From the NCBI GenBank assembly GCA_946886245.1, contig CAMPIF010000177.1:1-8146 (forward strand): a stretch of DNA of 8,146 bases, in the 5' to 3' direction. The stretch's first letter is position 1, and every line of letters starts with the position of its first letter. A model generated the notes under the pieces. The model made no database searches. It was not told where the DNA came from and saw nothing but the letters and a program-made list of their open reading frames with translations. The position numbers were made by a program, and so were the translations under genes. Source of the stretch: Ectopseudomonas composti. GTDB taxonomy: Bacteria > Pseudomonadota > Gammaproteobacteria > Pseudomonadales > Pseudomonadaceae. This document shows positions 1-6,219 of the stretch, one piece after another.

Positions 1-234
1 GTCGCGGCCAGTGATCTCGATCAGTTGAGCGGCAGCGGGCGAGCCGAAGGGATGGACCGTGGCAAACACCCGGTTGTCCGCGCTGGGGGCGACGTTGCCG
101 GGGCGGATCGGCAGTTCGGCGACCACTTCCAGGTCGCCGACCTTGGCAGCAAGGGCCGAGTTGAAGAACGCTATGGAAAGAGCCAGCAGGGTGGCGCTGG
201 CTGCCCGGCGGATGGGGTGAGAAAGAGACGTCAT
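1..234 (-). CDS. Secreted Yellow/major royal jelly-like protein, 5' part (partial)
   Basis: The gene runs off the left edge; 78 N-terminal residues are visible. Residues 1-29 form a signal peptide: an Arg pair at 9-10, a hydrophobic core (ATLLALSIAFF, about 14-24) and an ALA motif at 27-29 where signal peptidase I could cut. The mature start, with LEVVAELPIRPGN at about 35-47 and NRVFATVHPF at about 54-63, resembles the first blade of bacterial L-dopachrome tautomerase-related / major royal jelly (Yellow) beta-propellers. In many Pseudomonas these are exported proteins of unknown substrate. The start at 234 is supported by an AGGAAA Shine-Dalgarno on the minus strand (plus 241-246). The gene lies 196 bp downstream of the PAQR gene on the same strand. 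The family call rests on a short N-terminus recognised from memory; another SMP-30-like propeller is possible. Confidence 0.6.
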   Translation of the reverse strand, partial: MTSLSHPIRRAASATLLALSIAFFNSALAAKVGDLEVVAELPIRPGNVAPSADNRVFATVHPFGSPAAAQLIEITGRD

Positions 235-235
235 G

Positions 236-248
236 ACAGGTTTCCTGT
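236..248 (-). promoter_or_regulatory. Small hairpin covering the Shine-Dalgarno of the Yellow-like gene
   Basis: ACAGG (236-240), TTT, CCTGT (244-248) is a perfect 5-bp inverted repeat with a 3-base loop. In the minus-strand mRNA the AGGAAA ribosome-binding site occupies one arm and the loop, one base before the ATG. Folding would partly hide the ribosome site. The stem is short, so it may be chance or may only tune translation. Confidence 0.3.
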
Positions 249-384
249 TGTGCGCTGGGAAGGGCGAACGCGCTGCACAAGCGTTATCCGCCGTTGCGGC
301 TGCCTCGGTGATTGATGGCGTCGAGTATCCGCCCTGAGGCCGGTAGGCAGTGAGGCTCAGTTTGGCTTTATCAGCAAGGATGAA

Positions 385-410
385 AAAGACTGGCCAGGTT
401 GAACGTCTTT
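385..410 (-). terminator. Weak candidate terminator after the PAQR gene
   Basis: Read on the minus strand, AAAGAC and GTCTTT form a 6-bp stem around a 14-base loop and are followed by further T residues (plus 383-384). It begins about 20 bases after the stop of the PAQR gene and could end its transcript before the downstream Yellow-like gene. The stem is A/T-rich and the loop long, so the call is weak. I see no other clear signal in 249-430. Confidence 0.25.
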
Positions 411-430
411 CAATCGGCGCAAGAAAGTCG

Positions 431-1048
431 TCACAGCACGTAGAACAGAATCGCCACGAAGTGCAGCAGGCTGCCCGCCATGACGAACAGGTGCCAGATG
501 CCATGCCAATGGCGAAAGCGGCTGTCGTAGGCGAAGAAGATGATGCCCACGGTGTAGAGCACGCCGCCAGCCGCCAGCCATGTGAAACCGGTCATGCCCA
601 GGGCGGCGATCAAGGGCTTTACCGCCACCAGCACGATCCAGCCCATCACCGCGTAGATGATCAACGACAGCACGCGTGCTTCGGAGCGGGGTTTGATTTC
701 CTGCAGCATGCCGATCAGCGCAAGGCTCCATACGATACCGAACAAGCTCCAGCCCCACGGGCCGCGCAGGGTTATCAGGCAGAAAGGGGTGTAACTGCCG
801 GCGATCAGCAGGTAGATCGACAGGTGATCGAGCTTTTGCATCACCCGTTTCGCCGGGCCGCGCAGGCTGTGGTAAAGCGTGGAGATGCTGTACAGCAATA
901 ACAGGGTGACGCCGTAGATGGCCACCGCGACGATCTTCCAGACGTCGCCCGTGGCGCTGGCCAGTGCCAGCAGCCATACCGCACCGATGGCCGCCAGCAC
1001 GGCGCCGATCAGGTGGCTCCAAGCGTTGAATTTTTCTCCGTGGTACAT
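431..1048 (-). CDS. trhA: PAQR-family / hemolysin III-like integral membrane protein
   Basis: This 205-residue protein is close to the usual length of the bacterial hemolysin III (YqfA/TrhA) branch of the PAQR superfamily, seven-helix inner-membrane proteins linked to membrane fluidity homeostasis. Visible hallmarks, in order: the N-terminal E-K-x-N-x-x-S-H signature (residues 5-12); Ser56-x3-His60 in YSISTLYH; Asp74-His75 in KLDHLSIYLLIAGSYTPF; and the C-terminal His182-x3-His186 in WHGIWHLF. Serine, aspartate and three histidines in this spacing match the metal site known from adiponectin receptors. Hydrophobic stretches at about 13-30, 37-58, 76-95, 99-116, 126-147, 153-173 and 184-203 fit seven helices. 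The start at 1048 has only a weak GGAAG upstream. Despite the family name, haemolytic activity should not be assumed. The family call is firm; the physiological role is not shown by the sequence. Confidence 0.9.
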   Translation of the reverse strand: MYHGEKFNAWSHLIGAVLAAIGAVWLLALASATGDVWKIVAVAIYGVTLLLLYSISTLYHSLRGPAKRVMQKLDHLSIYLLIAGSYTPFCLITLRGPWGWSLFGIVWSLALIGMLQEIKPRSEARVLSLIIYAVMGWIVLVAVKPLIAALGMTGFTWLAAGGVLYTVGIIFFAYDSRFRHWHGIWHLFVMAGSLLHFVAILFYVL

Positions 1049-1319
1049 GCTATCTGCCGTCTTCCGTTACGCCTGGCTTTGCCAGACCTTTTCTGCGCGG
1101 GTTTTCGTATCACAGCTCGCCAGCCCTGTAGCAAGCGATATAGCCGGAGGGCGAGGCCCACTGCTGGATACCGTTCGAGACGATGCGGCTCGGCATCGGT
1201 GGTCAGGCCGCTGTCGACCAGGTGCTCGCGCAGCAGGCGGGAAAGGCGGGCTGTAGCGGCTTACAATAAGTGCTCATCGAGTCGACGCCATATGGTCGCA
1301 GCCAATCGAGACAATCGCC
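1049..1319. other. Gap between divergent PAQR and GNAT genes
   Basis: This 271-bp stretch separates the PAQR gene (minus) from the acetyltransferase operon (plus), so it should hold two outward promoters. On the plus strand TACAAT (1262-1267) is a 5/6 match to a -10 box, about 50 bases before the GNAT start, but no good -35 lies upstream. A 5-bp hairpin, CTGGC-TTT-GCCAG (1073-1085), sits in the presumed leader of the PAQR gene. The middle part has coding-like composition and is listed separately. Confidence 0.4.
1144..1269 (+). pseudogene. Possible 3' remnant of a broken gene (unrecognised)
   Basis: After a TAG at 1141-1143, the plus frame stays open for 41 codons to a TAA at 1267-1269. Of the first 39 codons, 33 end in G or C, as in the real genes here. 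The predicted peptide starts PEGEAHCWIPFETMRLG and continues IGGQAAVDQVLAQQAG. It has only an internal ATG (1183) without a Shine-Dalgarno, so it would be a 3' fragment or a 28-residue small protein. I do not recognise it. The opposite strand is also open across the same bases without a start codon and with fewer G/C third positions (29 of 40), so even the strand is uncertain. Confidence 0.2.
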
Positions 1320-1880
1320 ATGCCCCTGATCGAAACCTCCACCGAGCGCCTGCTGCTGCGCACCTGGCGCGACAGTGACCTGCCGGCGCTGATCGCACTC
1401 AATGCCGACGCCGAGGTGATGCGTCATTTTCCCGCACCCCTGGACGCCGAGCAGAGCGCGCAACTGCTGGCGCGCATCCGTGCGCATTTCGATGAGCGCG
1501 GTTTTGGCTTCTGGGCGCTGCAGCGGCGCGACACTGGCGAACTGATCGGCGTCACCGGCCTGGCCCAGGTCGGTTTCGACGCGCCGTTCGTGCCGGCTGT
1601 GGAAATCGGCTGGCGTCTGGCGCGGGCGCACTGGCGTCAGGGCTATGCCAGCGAGGCGGCGGGCGCTTCACTGGCCGTGGCATTCGAGCAGCTTGGGTTG
1701 GACGAGGTACTGAGTTTCACCGTACCGGCCAATCTGCCGTCGCAGGCGGTGATGCGCAGCATCGGTATGCAGCGCGACGAGAGCGGCGATTTTCTCCATC
1801 CGCGCGTGCCGGCCGGTCATCCGCTGCAGCCGCACGTGCTCTATCGCATCCGCCGCGATCAATGGCAAGCGCAGCGATGA
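1320..1880 (+). CDS. GNAT-family N-acetyltransferase (RimJ/RimL-like)
   Basis: This 186-residue protein is a typical length for single-domain GNAT enzymes, which transfer an acetyl group from acetyl-CoA to an amine. The opening TERLLLRTWRDSD (8-20) is the classic RimJ/RimL-type beta-1 entry. Motif A is visible as VEIGWRLARAHWRQGYASEA (94-113), with the R-Q-G-Y-A pyrophosphate-binding loop at 106-110. The C-terminal NLPSQAVMRSIGM (138-150) is the usual motif B. Gene order and overall layout (RLLLR-W-RDSD start, HPLQPHVLYR end) remind me of the P. aeruginosa GNAT PA3944 next to tesB, reported to acetylate polymyxins in vitro; this is from memory, not an alignment. The start at 1320 has only a weak GAG nine bases upstream. 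Its TGA overlaps the next ATG by four bases, making it the first gene of the operon. The substrate is not evident. Confidence 0.85.
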   Translation: MPLIETSTERLLLRTWRDSDLPALIALNADAEVMRHFPAPLDAEQSAQLLARIRAHFDERGFGFWALQRRDTGELIGVTGLAQVGFDAPFVPAVEIGWRLARAHWRQGYASEAAGASLAVAFEQLGLDEVLSFTVPANLPSQAVMRSIGMQRDESGDFLHPRVPAGHPLQPHVLYRIRRDQWQAQR

Positions 1881-3484
1881 CCGACGTGCTCGCTTACCAC
1901 CAGCTCAGCAAACATGCTCCCGAGCGTTTCGCACCGGGGCCCGGGCAGTTGGATTGGGCGACCCAGCCGGCGCCCTTTCGCCGCTACGCGGGTGCCCGGC
2001 TGATCGAGCTGTACCACCGTCCGCTGGAGGAGGGACCGGCTTACGACTGCGCTTTCGCCGGAGCGCAAACGCCGGCCGCACCACTGAATCGCGCCAGCGT
2101 CTCGCAACTGCTGTACGACAGCCTGGCCATTTCCGCCTGGAAGGAGGCCGGCGGCAACCACTGGGCGCTGCGGGTCAACCCGTCATCCGGCAACCTGCAC
2201 CCGACCGAGGCCTACCTGTTGCTGCCGCCGGGCGTCGTGGAGGAGAGCGCTGTGCTGGCCCACTATGCCCCGGATCTGCATGCGCTGGAGGTGCGCAGCG
2301 ACCTGCCTGCGCCGCTCGGCCAGCAGCTTGCCAACAGCCTGCCGCCGGGCGGTTTTCTCCTGGGCCTGAGCAGCATCGCCTGGCGCGAAGCCTGGAAGTA
2401 CGGCGAGCGGGCTTATCGTTATTGTCAGCACGACCTGGGGCATGCCCTGGCGGCGTTGGCCATCGCTGCCAGCGTGCAGGGCTGGCAGGTGCGCATGCTG
2501 CACGGCTTGGCCGAAGTGCGTCTGGACGGCTTGCTGGGGCTGGATGATGAGGGCTTTCATGAGGCCGAACACGGCGACTGTCTGCTGTGGATCGGCTCGG
2601 CGCAGGCGATGGAGTTTGCGCTGCCCGAGACTCTGCTGACGGCATTGGCGCAGCTCGAGCGGGCCGGTGTGTCCAATCGCCTGTCACGCGACTATCGCCA
2701 CTGGCCCGAGCTGCAGCGCATACATGGGCTATGCCGTGCACCGGCACGTCCTCGCGCCGCCTGGAGCTTAGATGCTGCTGGTGTTCACAATGACAACCCC
2801 GGCCTACCCTTGAGGCCCATCCTGCATCGTCGGCGCAGTGCGCAGAGCATGGACGGCCGCAGCGGTATTCAGGCTGCACTGCTGCTGGCCTGGCTGCGCC
2901 GCCTGATGCCGGTGCAATCGCCGCTGCCATTCGCCGTCACCGGTGAGCCGAGCGAGATCGACCTGCTGCTGTTCGTCCATCGCGTACAGGGCCTGGCGCC
3001 GGGTCTGTACTGGCTGGATCGCACGGGCAGCGGTGTGCAGCCGCTACGCGAGGATTACCTGTGGCAGCGGGTGGACGAGGAGCTGCCGCTGTATCGTCTG
3101 CTCGAAGGCGACGCCCGTGGCCTGGCGGGTTTTCTCAGTTGCGGCCAGGACATTGCCGCCGACGGCTGTGTCGCCCTGGCCATGCTGGCGCGAGTGGAGC
3201 GCGCCGTGGCGGATGGCGCCTGGCGCTATCCACGGCTCTACTGGGAATGTGGCCAGATTGGTCAGGTGCTCTATCTGGAGGCCGAAGCGGCCGGGCTTTC
3301 CGGCACTGGCATCGGGTGTTATTTCGACGATGCTTTGCGGGAATTGCTCGGCGATGCCGACAGCGACTGGCAAAGTCTTTACCATTTCACCCTTGGCCGC
3401 GCCGTGTGGGATGAACGCCTTACATCGCTGCCGGCCTACCCGCAATCGCGTATACCCCCCGTGCAAGGAGACGATACCCCATGA
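1877..3484 (+). CDS. SagB/ThcOx-type dehydrogenase, tandem nitroreductase fold
   Basis: With the ATG at 1877 (ATGA overlap with the GNAT stop) the protein has 535 residues; an in-frame ATG at 1862 would add five and neither has a good Shine-Dalgarno, so coupling favours 1877. The family is FMN-dependent oxidoreductases related to SagB (oxidises azolines to azoles in microcin/streptolysin-type peptides) and cyanobactin ThcOx. It has two nitroreductase-like halves. The first (about 20-250) carries ALRVNPSSGNLHPTEAYL (97-114), the usual FMN-phosphate region, and WKYGERAYRYCQHDLGHALA (173-192). The second (about 310-520) carries RRRSAQSMDG (318-327) and RLYWECGQIGQVLYLEAEAAGL (453-474) followed by GIGCYFDD (478-485). 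No signal peptide or membrane segment is seen, so it is cytosolic. No YcaO, SagC or peptide precursor gene is nearby, so its substrate is unknown. The downstream tesB start overlaps its stop by four bases. Confidence 0.8.
   Translation: MTDVLAYHQLSKHAPERFAPGPGQLDWATQPAPFRRYAGARLIELYHRPLEEGPAYDCAFAGAQTPAAPLNRASVSQLLYDSLAISAWKEAGGNHWALRVNPSSGNLHPTEAYLLLPPGVVEESAVLAHYAPDLHALEVRSDLPAPLGQQLANSLPPGGFLLGLSSIAWREAWKYGERAYRYCQHDLGHALAALAIAASVQGWQVRMLHGLAEVRLDGLLGLDDEGFHEAEHGDCLLWIGSAQAMEFALPETLLTALAQLERAGVSNRLSRDYRHWPELQRIHGLCRAPARPRAAWSLDAAGVHNDNPGLPLRPILHRRRSAQSMDGRSGIQAALLLAWLRRLMPVQSPLPFAVTGEPSEIDLLLFVHRVQGLAPGLYWLDRTGSGVQPLREDYLWQRVDEELPLYRLLEGDARGLAGFLSCGQDIAADGCVALAMLARVERAVADGAWRYPRLYWECGQIGQVLYLEAEAAGLSGTGIGCYFDDALRELLGDADSDWQSLYHFTLGRAVWDERLTSLPAYPQSRIPPVQGDDTP
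3465..3470 (+). promoter_or_regulatory. Strong Shine-Dalgarno for tesB inside the sagB-like gene
   Basis: AAGGAG lies ten bases before the ATG at 3481, within the last codons of the upstream gene. It is the only strong ribosome site at any of the three overlapping junctions of this operon, so tesB can probably be translated above the level given by coupling alone. Confidence 0.7.
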
Positions 3485-4350
3485 CTCAGGTTCTCGATGA
3501 TCTGGTGGCGCTGCTCAGCCTGGAGCAGATCGAGGAAAACCTGTTCCGTGGCCGCAGCCAGGATCTCGGTTTTCGCCAGTTGTTCGGTGGCCAGGTGCTT
3601 GGCCAGTGCATTTCTGCCGCCAGCCAGACGGTCGAGGAGGCGCGCCACGTGCATTCCATGCACGGCTACTTCCTGCGCCCGGGCGATGCCAGCCTGCCGG
3701 TGGTCTACCAGGTCGAGCGCACCCGCGATGGCGGCAGCTTCAGTACCCGCCGCGTGGTGGCGGTGCAGAAGGGCAAGCCGATCTTCTTCTGCAGCGCCTC
3801 GTTTCAGTACGACGAGGAAGGTTTTCACCATCAGAGCCAGATGCCGGACGTCCCTGGCCCCGAGGACCTGAAGTCGGAAACCGAGCTGGCGCGCATGGTC
3901 GCGCCGATGATTCCCGAGCGCATGCGCGAGCGTGCGATCAGCGACAAGCCTATCGAGATTCGCCCGGTCACCCTGATCAACCCCTTTGCCCCGCAGCCGT
4001 GCGAGCCGGTCAAGCACGTGTGGTTCCGTGCCGCCGGCGAGCTGCCGGACGACCCGCAGCTGCACAAGTACCTGCTGGCCTACGCCAGTGACTTCAACCT
4101 GCTCACCACCTCGATGCAGCCCCATGGCGTGTCGGTGTTCCAGAAGTTCATGCAGGTGGCCAGCCTCGACCATTCGCTGTGGTTCCACCGCAACCTGCGC
4201 ATGGACGACTGGCTGCTGTACGCCATGGATAGCCCCTGGGCCGGCAATGCCCGTGGTTTCTCCCGCGCCAGCATCTACAACCGCCAGGGCGAACTGGTGG
4301 CCTCCGTCGCCCAGGAAGGCTTGACCCGTGTGCGCGAGGACTGGAAGTGA
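3481..4350 (+). CDS. tesB: Acyl-CoA thioesterase II
   Basis: This 289-residue double-hotdog enzyme hydrolyses medium- and long-chain acyl-CoA to free fatty acid and CoA in the cytosol. Family signatures run the whole length: FRGRSQDLGFRQLFGGQVLGQ (22-42), HSMHGYFLRPGD (58-69), RDGGSFSTRRV (82-92), YASDFNLL (201-208), DHSLWFHR (230-237) and ARGFSRASIY (257-266). The residues known as catalytic in E. coli TesB (Asp204, Thr228, Gln278) fall at the same numbers: Asp204 and Gln278 are kept, while 228 is Ser, a conservative change that keeps the hydroxyl. The protein is full length for the family. The gene starts within the stop of the SagB-like gene and ends within the GTG of the HAD gene. Tight coupling to an acetyltransferase and a flavin enzyme suggests more than generic lipid turnover, but that is inference. 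Confidence 0.95.
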   Translation: MTQVLDDLVALLSLEQIEENLFRGRSQDLGFRQLFGGQVLGQCISAASQTVEEARHVHSMHGYFLRPGDASLPVVYQVERTRDGGSFSTRRVVAVQKGKPIFFCSASFQYDEEGFHHQSQMPDVPGPEDLKSETELARMVAPMIPERMRERAISDKPIEIRPVTLINPFAPQPCEPVKHVWFRAAGELPDDPQLHKYLLAYASDFNLLTTSMQPHGVSVFQKFMQVASLDHSLWFHRNLRMDDWLLYAMDSPWAGNARGFSRASIYNRQGELVASVAQEGLTRVREDWK

Positions 4351-4940
4351 AGACACTGCGCGAGGCGCGTCACTGGGTGTTCGACATGGACGGCACCCTG
4401 ACCCTGGCGGTGCACGATTTCCCGGCGATCAAGCGGACGCTGGGCATTCCCCAGGAGGATGACATTCTCCATCACCTGGCGGCGCTGCCGGCGGAGGAGG
4501 CCGCGCAGAAGCATGCCTGGCTGCTGGAGCATGAACGCGAGCTGGCGGTGGCCTCGCGCCCGGCACCAGGTGCCATCGAGCTGGTGCGGACCCTGAGCGA
4601 GCGTGGCTGCCAGCTCGGTATCCTGACCCGCAATGCTTACGAACTGGCGCTGCTGACGCTGCAGGCCATCGGCCTGGATGACTGCTTCGCCACGGCGGAC
4701 GTTCTCGGCCGCGATGAAGCGCCGCCCAAACCCCATCCGGGCGGATTGCTGCACCTGGCCGAGCGCTGGAGCGTTGCGCCGCGTGAGCTGGTAATGGTCG
4801 GCGACTACCGCTTCGACCTGGAGTGCGCGCAGGCCGCCGGCGCGCGCAGCGTACTGGTCAACCTGCCGGACAACCCCTGGCCGGAGCTGACCGAGCTGCA
4901 TGCGCAGGACTGTGCGCAGCTGTTGGCAGGGCTGAGCTGA
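4347..4940 (+). CDS. HAD-superfamily phosphatase (HAD-IA type)
   Basis: This 197-residue hydrolase has all four haloacid dehalogenase motifs: DMDGT with nucleophile Asp13 and acid/base Asp15; motif II Thr94 in GILTRN; motif III Lys128 in APPKPHP; and motif IV Asp153 and Asp157 in GDYRFD. The small helical cap lies between motifs I and II (about 20-75), as in phosphoglycolate phosphatase-like members. It should hydrolyse a small phosphate ester with Mg2+ in the cytosol; the substrate cannot be read from sequence. The GTG start at 4347 is chosen because it gives a GTGA overlap with the tesB stop, has GAGGA six bases upstream (4336-4340), and places motif I at the usual distance from the N-terminus. 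It is the last gene of the operon; two hairpins follow within 100 bp. Confidence 0.9.
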   Translation: MKTLREARHWVFDMDGTLTLAVHDFPAIKRTLGIPQEDDILHHLAALPAEEAAQKHAWLLEHERELAVASRPAPGAIELVRTLSERGCQLGILTRNAYELALLTLQAIGLDDCFATADVLGRDEAPPKPHPGGLLHLAERWSVAPRELVMVGDYRFDLECAQAAGARSVLVNLPDNPWPELTELHAQDCAQLLAGLS

Positions 4941-4962
4941 GCGCGGAACAGCGCCAACGGCC

Positions 4963-4979
4963 CCCGGATTTCATCCGGG
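4963..4979 (+). repeat. REP-like hairpin after the HAD gene
   Basis: CCCGGAT (4963-4969), loop TTC, ATCCGGG (4973-4979) is a perfect 7-bp stem 22 bases after the HAD stop. No T-run follows, so it is not a classical terminator on the plus strand. CCCGGAT...ATCCGGG hairpins of this kind are, from memory, dispersed many times between genes in some Pseudomonas genomes. It may protect the mRNA 3' end of the four-gene operon. Confidence 0.5.
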
Positions 4980-4998
4980 TTACGGGGAAGCCGCCAGT

Positions 4999-5061
4999 AG
5001 CAAGAAAGCGCCTCCGCAAGGACTGTGGGGACGGCGCATTGGACAAGGTCGTTCTTGACGC
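4999..5061. repeat. 63-bp terminator repeat, copy A
   Basis: This stretch aligns without gaps to 7906-7968 at about 84% identity; almost all differences are transitions. Weaker similarity continues to about 5077, where copy B reaches the stop codon of the efflux gene. It lies between the convergent HAD and hydrolase genes and includes a worn version of the copy B hairpin. Confidence 0.8.
5002..5033 (-). terminator. Degenerate intrinsic terminator for the hydrolase/SDR transcript
   Basis: CGCCTCCGCA (5009-5018) and TGTGGGGACG (5024-5033) form a 10-bp stem around the loop AGGAC. The minus-strand RNA has one G-U pair and two mismatches; a broken T-tract (CTTTCTT, plus 5002-5008) follows. It begins 73 bases after the hydrolase stop. 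It probably still terminates, but less well than the perfect hairpin in copy B. Confidence 0.5.
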
Positions 5062-5105
5062 AGGCTAGGTGCAATCGCTTTCTGGCATCGCTGATCTGCA
5101 ATGCC

Positions 5106-6188
5106 TCAGTTGCTGAGGGCTTGCTGCGAGGTGGTGTCCATGCCCCGAGCCTGAGCGAGGATGGGTTGCCAGTCGTTGCGCCACTGCGTCAGTGCCGCGC
5201 CATCGCCGCGAAATACCAGATCGAGGAAAGCCAGGCTCAGGTCGGCCGTGGCTGCCTTGGTCTTGGCGTTGAGCGAGGGGCCGCCAGTGAACGCGCGATC
5301 GGTGAAGATGCTGTGGGAGCCATCGCGAAATACCGCCAGAAACTTGGTCGGGTTGGCCACCGCATCGTAGATCGCCAGGCGATCATCCGCGCCAGAGCGA
5401 TAGCCCGGAATCTGGATCACGTCATCGGTGGCGGTCACATGCAGGGTCGGTACCGAGACCTGGCCGAGCACCGCTGTCAGGTTGTGTTCACCGTAGAACG
5501 GCGGGGCCGAGATGATCACCGCAGCGGCAAAGCGCGGATCGCGATAACTGATGACCTGGCCGTCCCTGACCACCTGTGCCCCTGCTGTGAGCAGCGCCGT
5601 GTTGGCCCCGTAGGAGTGCCCGGCGACGACGATGCGTTGTGGGTCGACCGCAGCGCCCATCTTCCCTGTCGCAGCGGAAAGCATCTGGTCGAGGGCGAAG
5701 CTCACATCGCTGGCGCGGGACATCGCTTCGCTTTCCTGGGCGGCATCGTGCAGGCGCTCCACCACGGCGAACGGGTTACCCCGCCACAGCGTGGAATCAC
5801 TGCCGACATGCTGCACGTGCAAGCTGGCGACGCCGTGGCTCGACCAGTGCTTGCCGAGGTAGCTGTAGCCTTTGCGTGAGCCGCCGATGCCATGGGAGAA
5901 CACCACCAGTGGCACGCTGGCGCCTGGCTGTACGTTGGCCGGCCAGTAAAGGCGTACCGGAACGGCGCGCGAGCGGGATTGATCGAGCCAGTCGAAATCG
6001 CTGATTGCGTAGGTCGGCTCCTCTGCTTCGGTGGTATTGGCCGTGGCCGTATTCGACACGGCCAGCATGGCCAGCAATGCGCTTGCCAGCAGCTTCCAGC
6101 CTCTGTGCTGTGGCTGTGCGGTGAGGTCGGCGACTGCGCAACCAGCAATGTCGTCGGTGTTGGCGTGGTACTTCGGAGTCGAGTTCAT
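5106..6188 (-). CDS. Exported alpha/beta hydrolase (PAF-acetylhydrolase / dienelactone hydrolase-like)
   Basis: This 360-residue protein has the serine hydrolase core: VVFSHGIGG (95-103) as oxyanion strand, VVAGHSYGANTALL (187-200) with nucleophile Ser192, TATDD (252-256) with Asp255 or Asp256 as the acid, and GSHSIF (290-295) with His292 as base. This arrangement fits the predicted dienelactone hydrolase / PAF-acetylhydrolase-like group, esterases of varied specificity. Residues 31-50 (WKLLASALLAMLAVSNTATA) look like a signal peptide with a cut near 50/51, so it probably acts in the periplasm. The polar 30-residue extension before it is unusual; no nearer start codon exists in frame before the hydrophobic core, and AGGGAA precedes the ATG by about 12 bases. 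It follows the SDR gene by 31 bp and is likely co-transcribed with it. Confidence 0.8.
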   Translation of the reverse strand: MNSTPKYHANTDDIAGCAVADLTAQPQHRGWKLLASALLAMLAVSNTATANTTEAEEPTYAISDFDWLDQSRSRAVPVRLYWPANVQPGASVPLVVFSHGIGGSRKGYSYLGKHWSSHGVASLHVQHVGSDSTLWRGNPFAVVERLHDAAQESEAMSRASDVSFALDQMLSAATGKMGAAVDPQRIVVAGHSYGANTALLTAGAQVVRDGQVISYRDPRFAAAVIISAPPFYGEHNLTAVLGQVSVPTLHVTATDDVIQIPGYRSGADDRLAIYDAVANPTKFLAVFRDGSHSIFTDRAFTGGPSLNAKTKAATADLSLAFLDLVFRGDGAALTQWRNDWQPILAQARGMDTTSQQALSN

Positions 6189-6219
6189 CGTGGTGCGGGT
6201 TCCCTGGCGGCGGTTCAGA

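Noticed and set aside
350..901. Plus-strand open frame opposite the PAQR gene
   Set aside because: Its His/Gln-rich translation is a typical shadow of a hydrophobic membrane protein on the other strand.
1877..3484. Thiazole/oxazole-modified peptide cluster
   Set aside because: Only the SagB-like enzyme is present. There is no YcaO/SagD, no SagC-like gene, no short precursor gene with a Cys/Ser/Thr-rich tail and no dedicated transporter in the window.
3436..4356. Long open frame on the minus strand opposite tesB (306 codons)
   Set aside because: It mirrors the full tesB gene, whose protein is unmistakable. In GC-rich DNA the opposite strand often lacks stops. The translation has no recognisable domain.
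4963..4979. Intrinsic terminator for the four-gene operon
   Set aside because: The 7-bp hairpin is perfect but no T-run follows on the plus strand, so I list it as a REP-like hairpin.
5104..5118. CCTCAG-TTG-CTGAGG hairpin across the hydrolase stop codon
   Set aside because: It is a 6-bp stem without a T-run, largely inside coding sequence, and is probably chance.
5025..5879. 284-codon open frame on the plus strand opposite the alpha/beta hydrolase
   Set aside because: The minus-strand protein carries a complete catalytic triad and signal peptide; the plus frame has no motif and no ribosome site.
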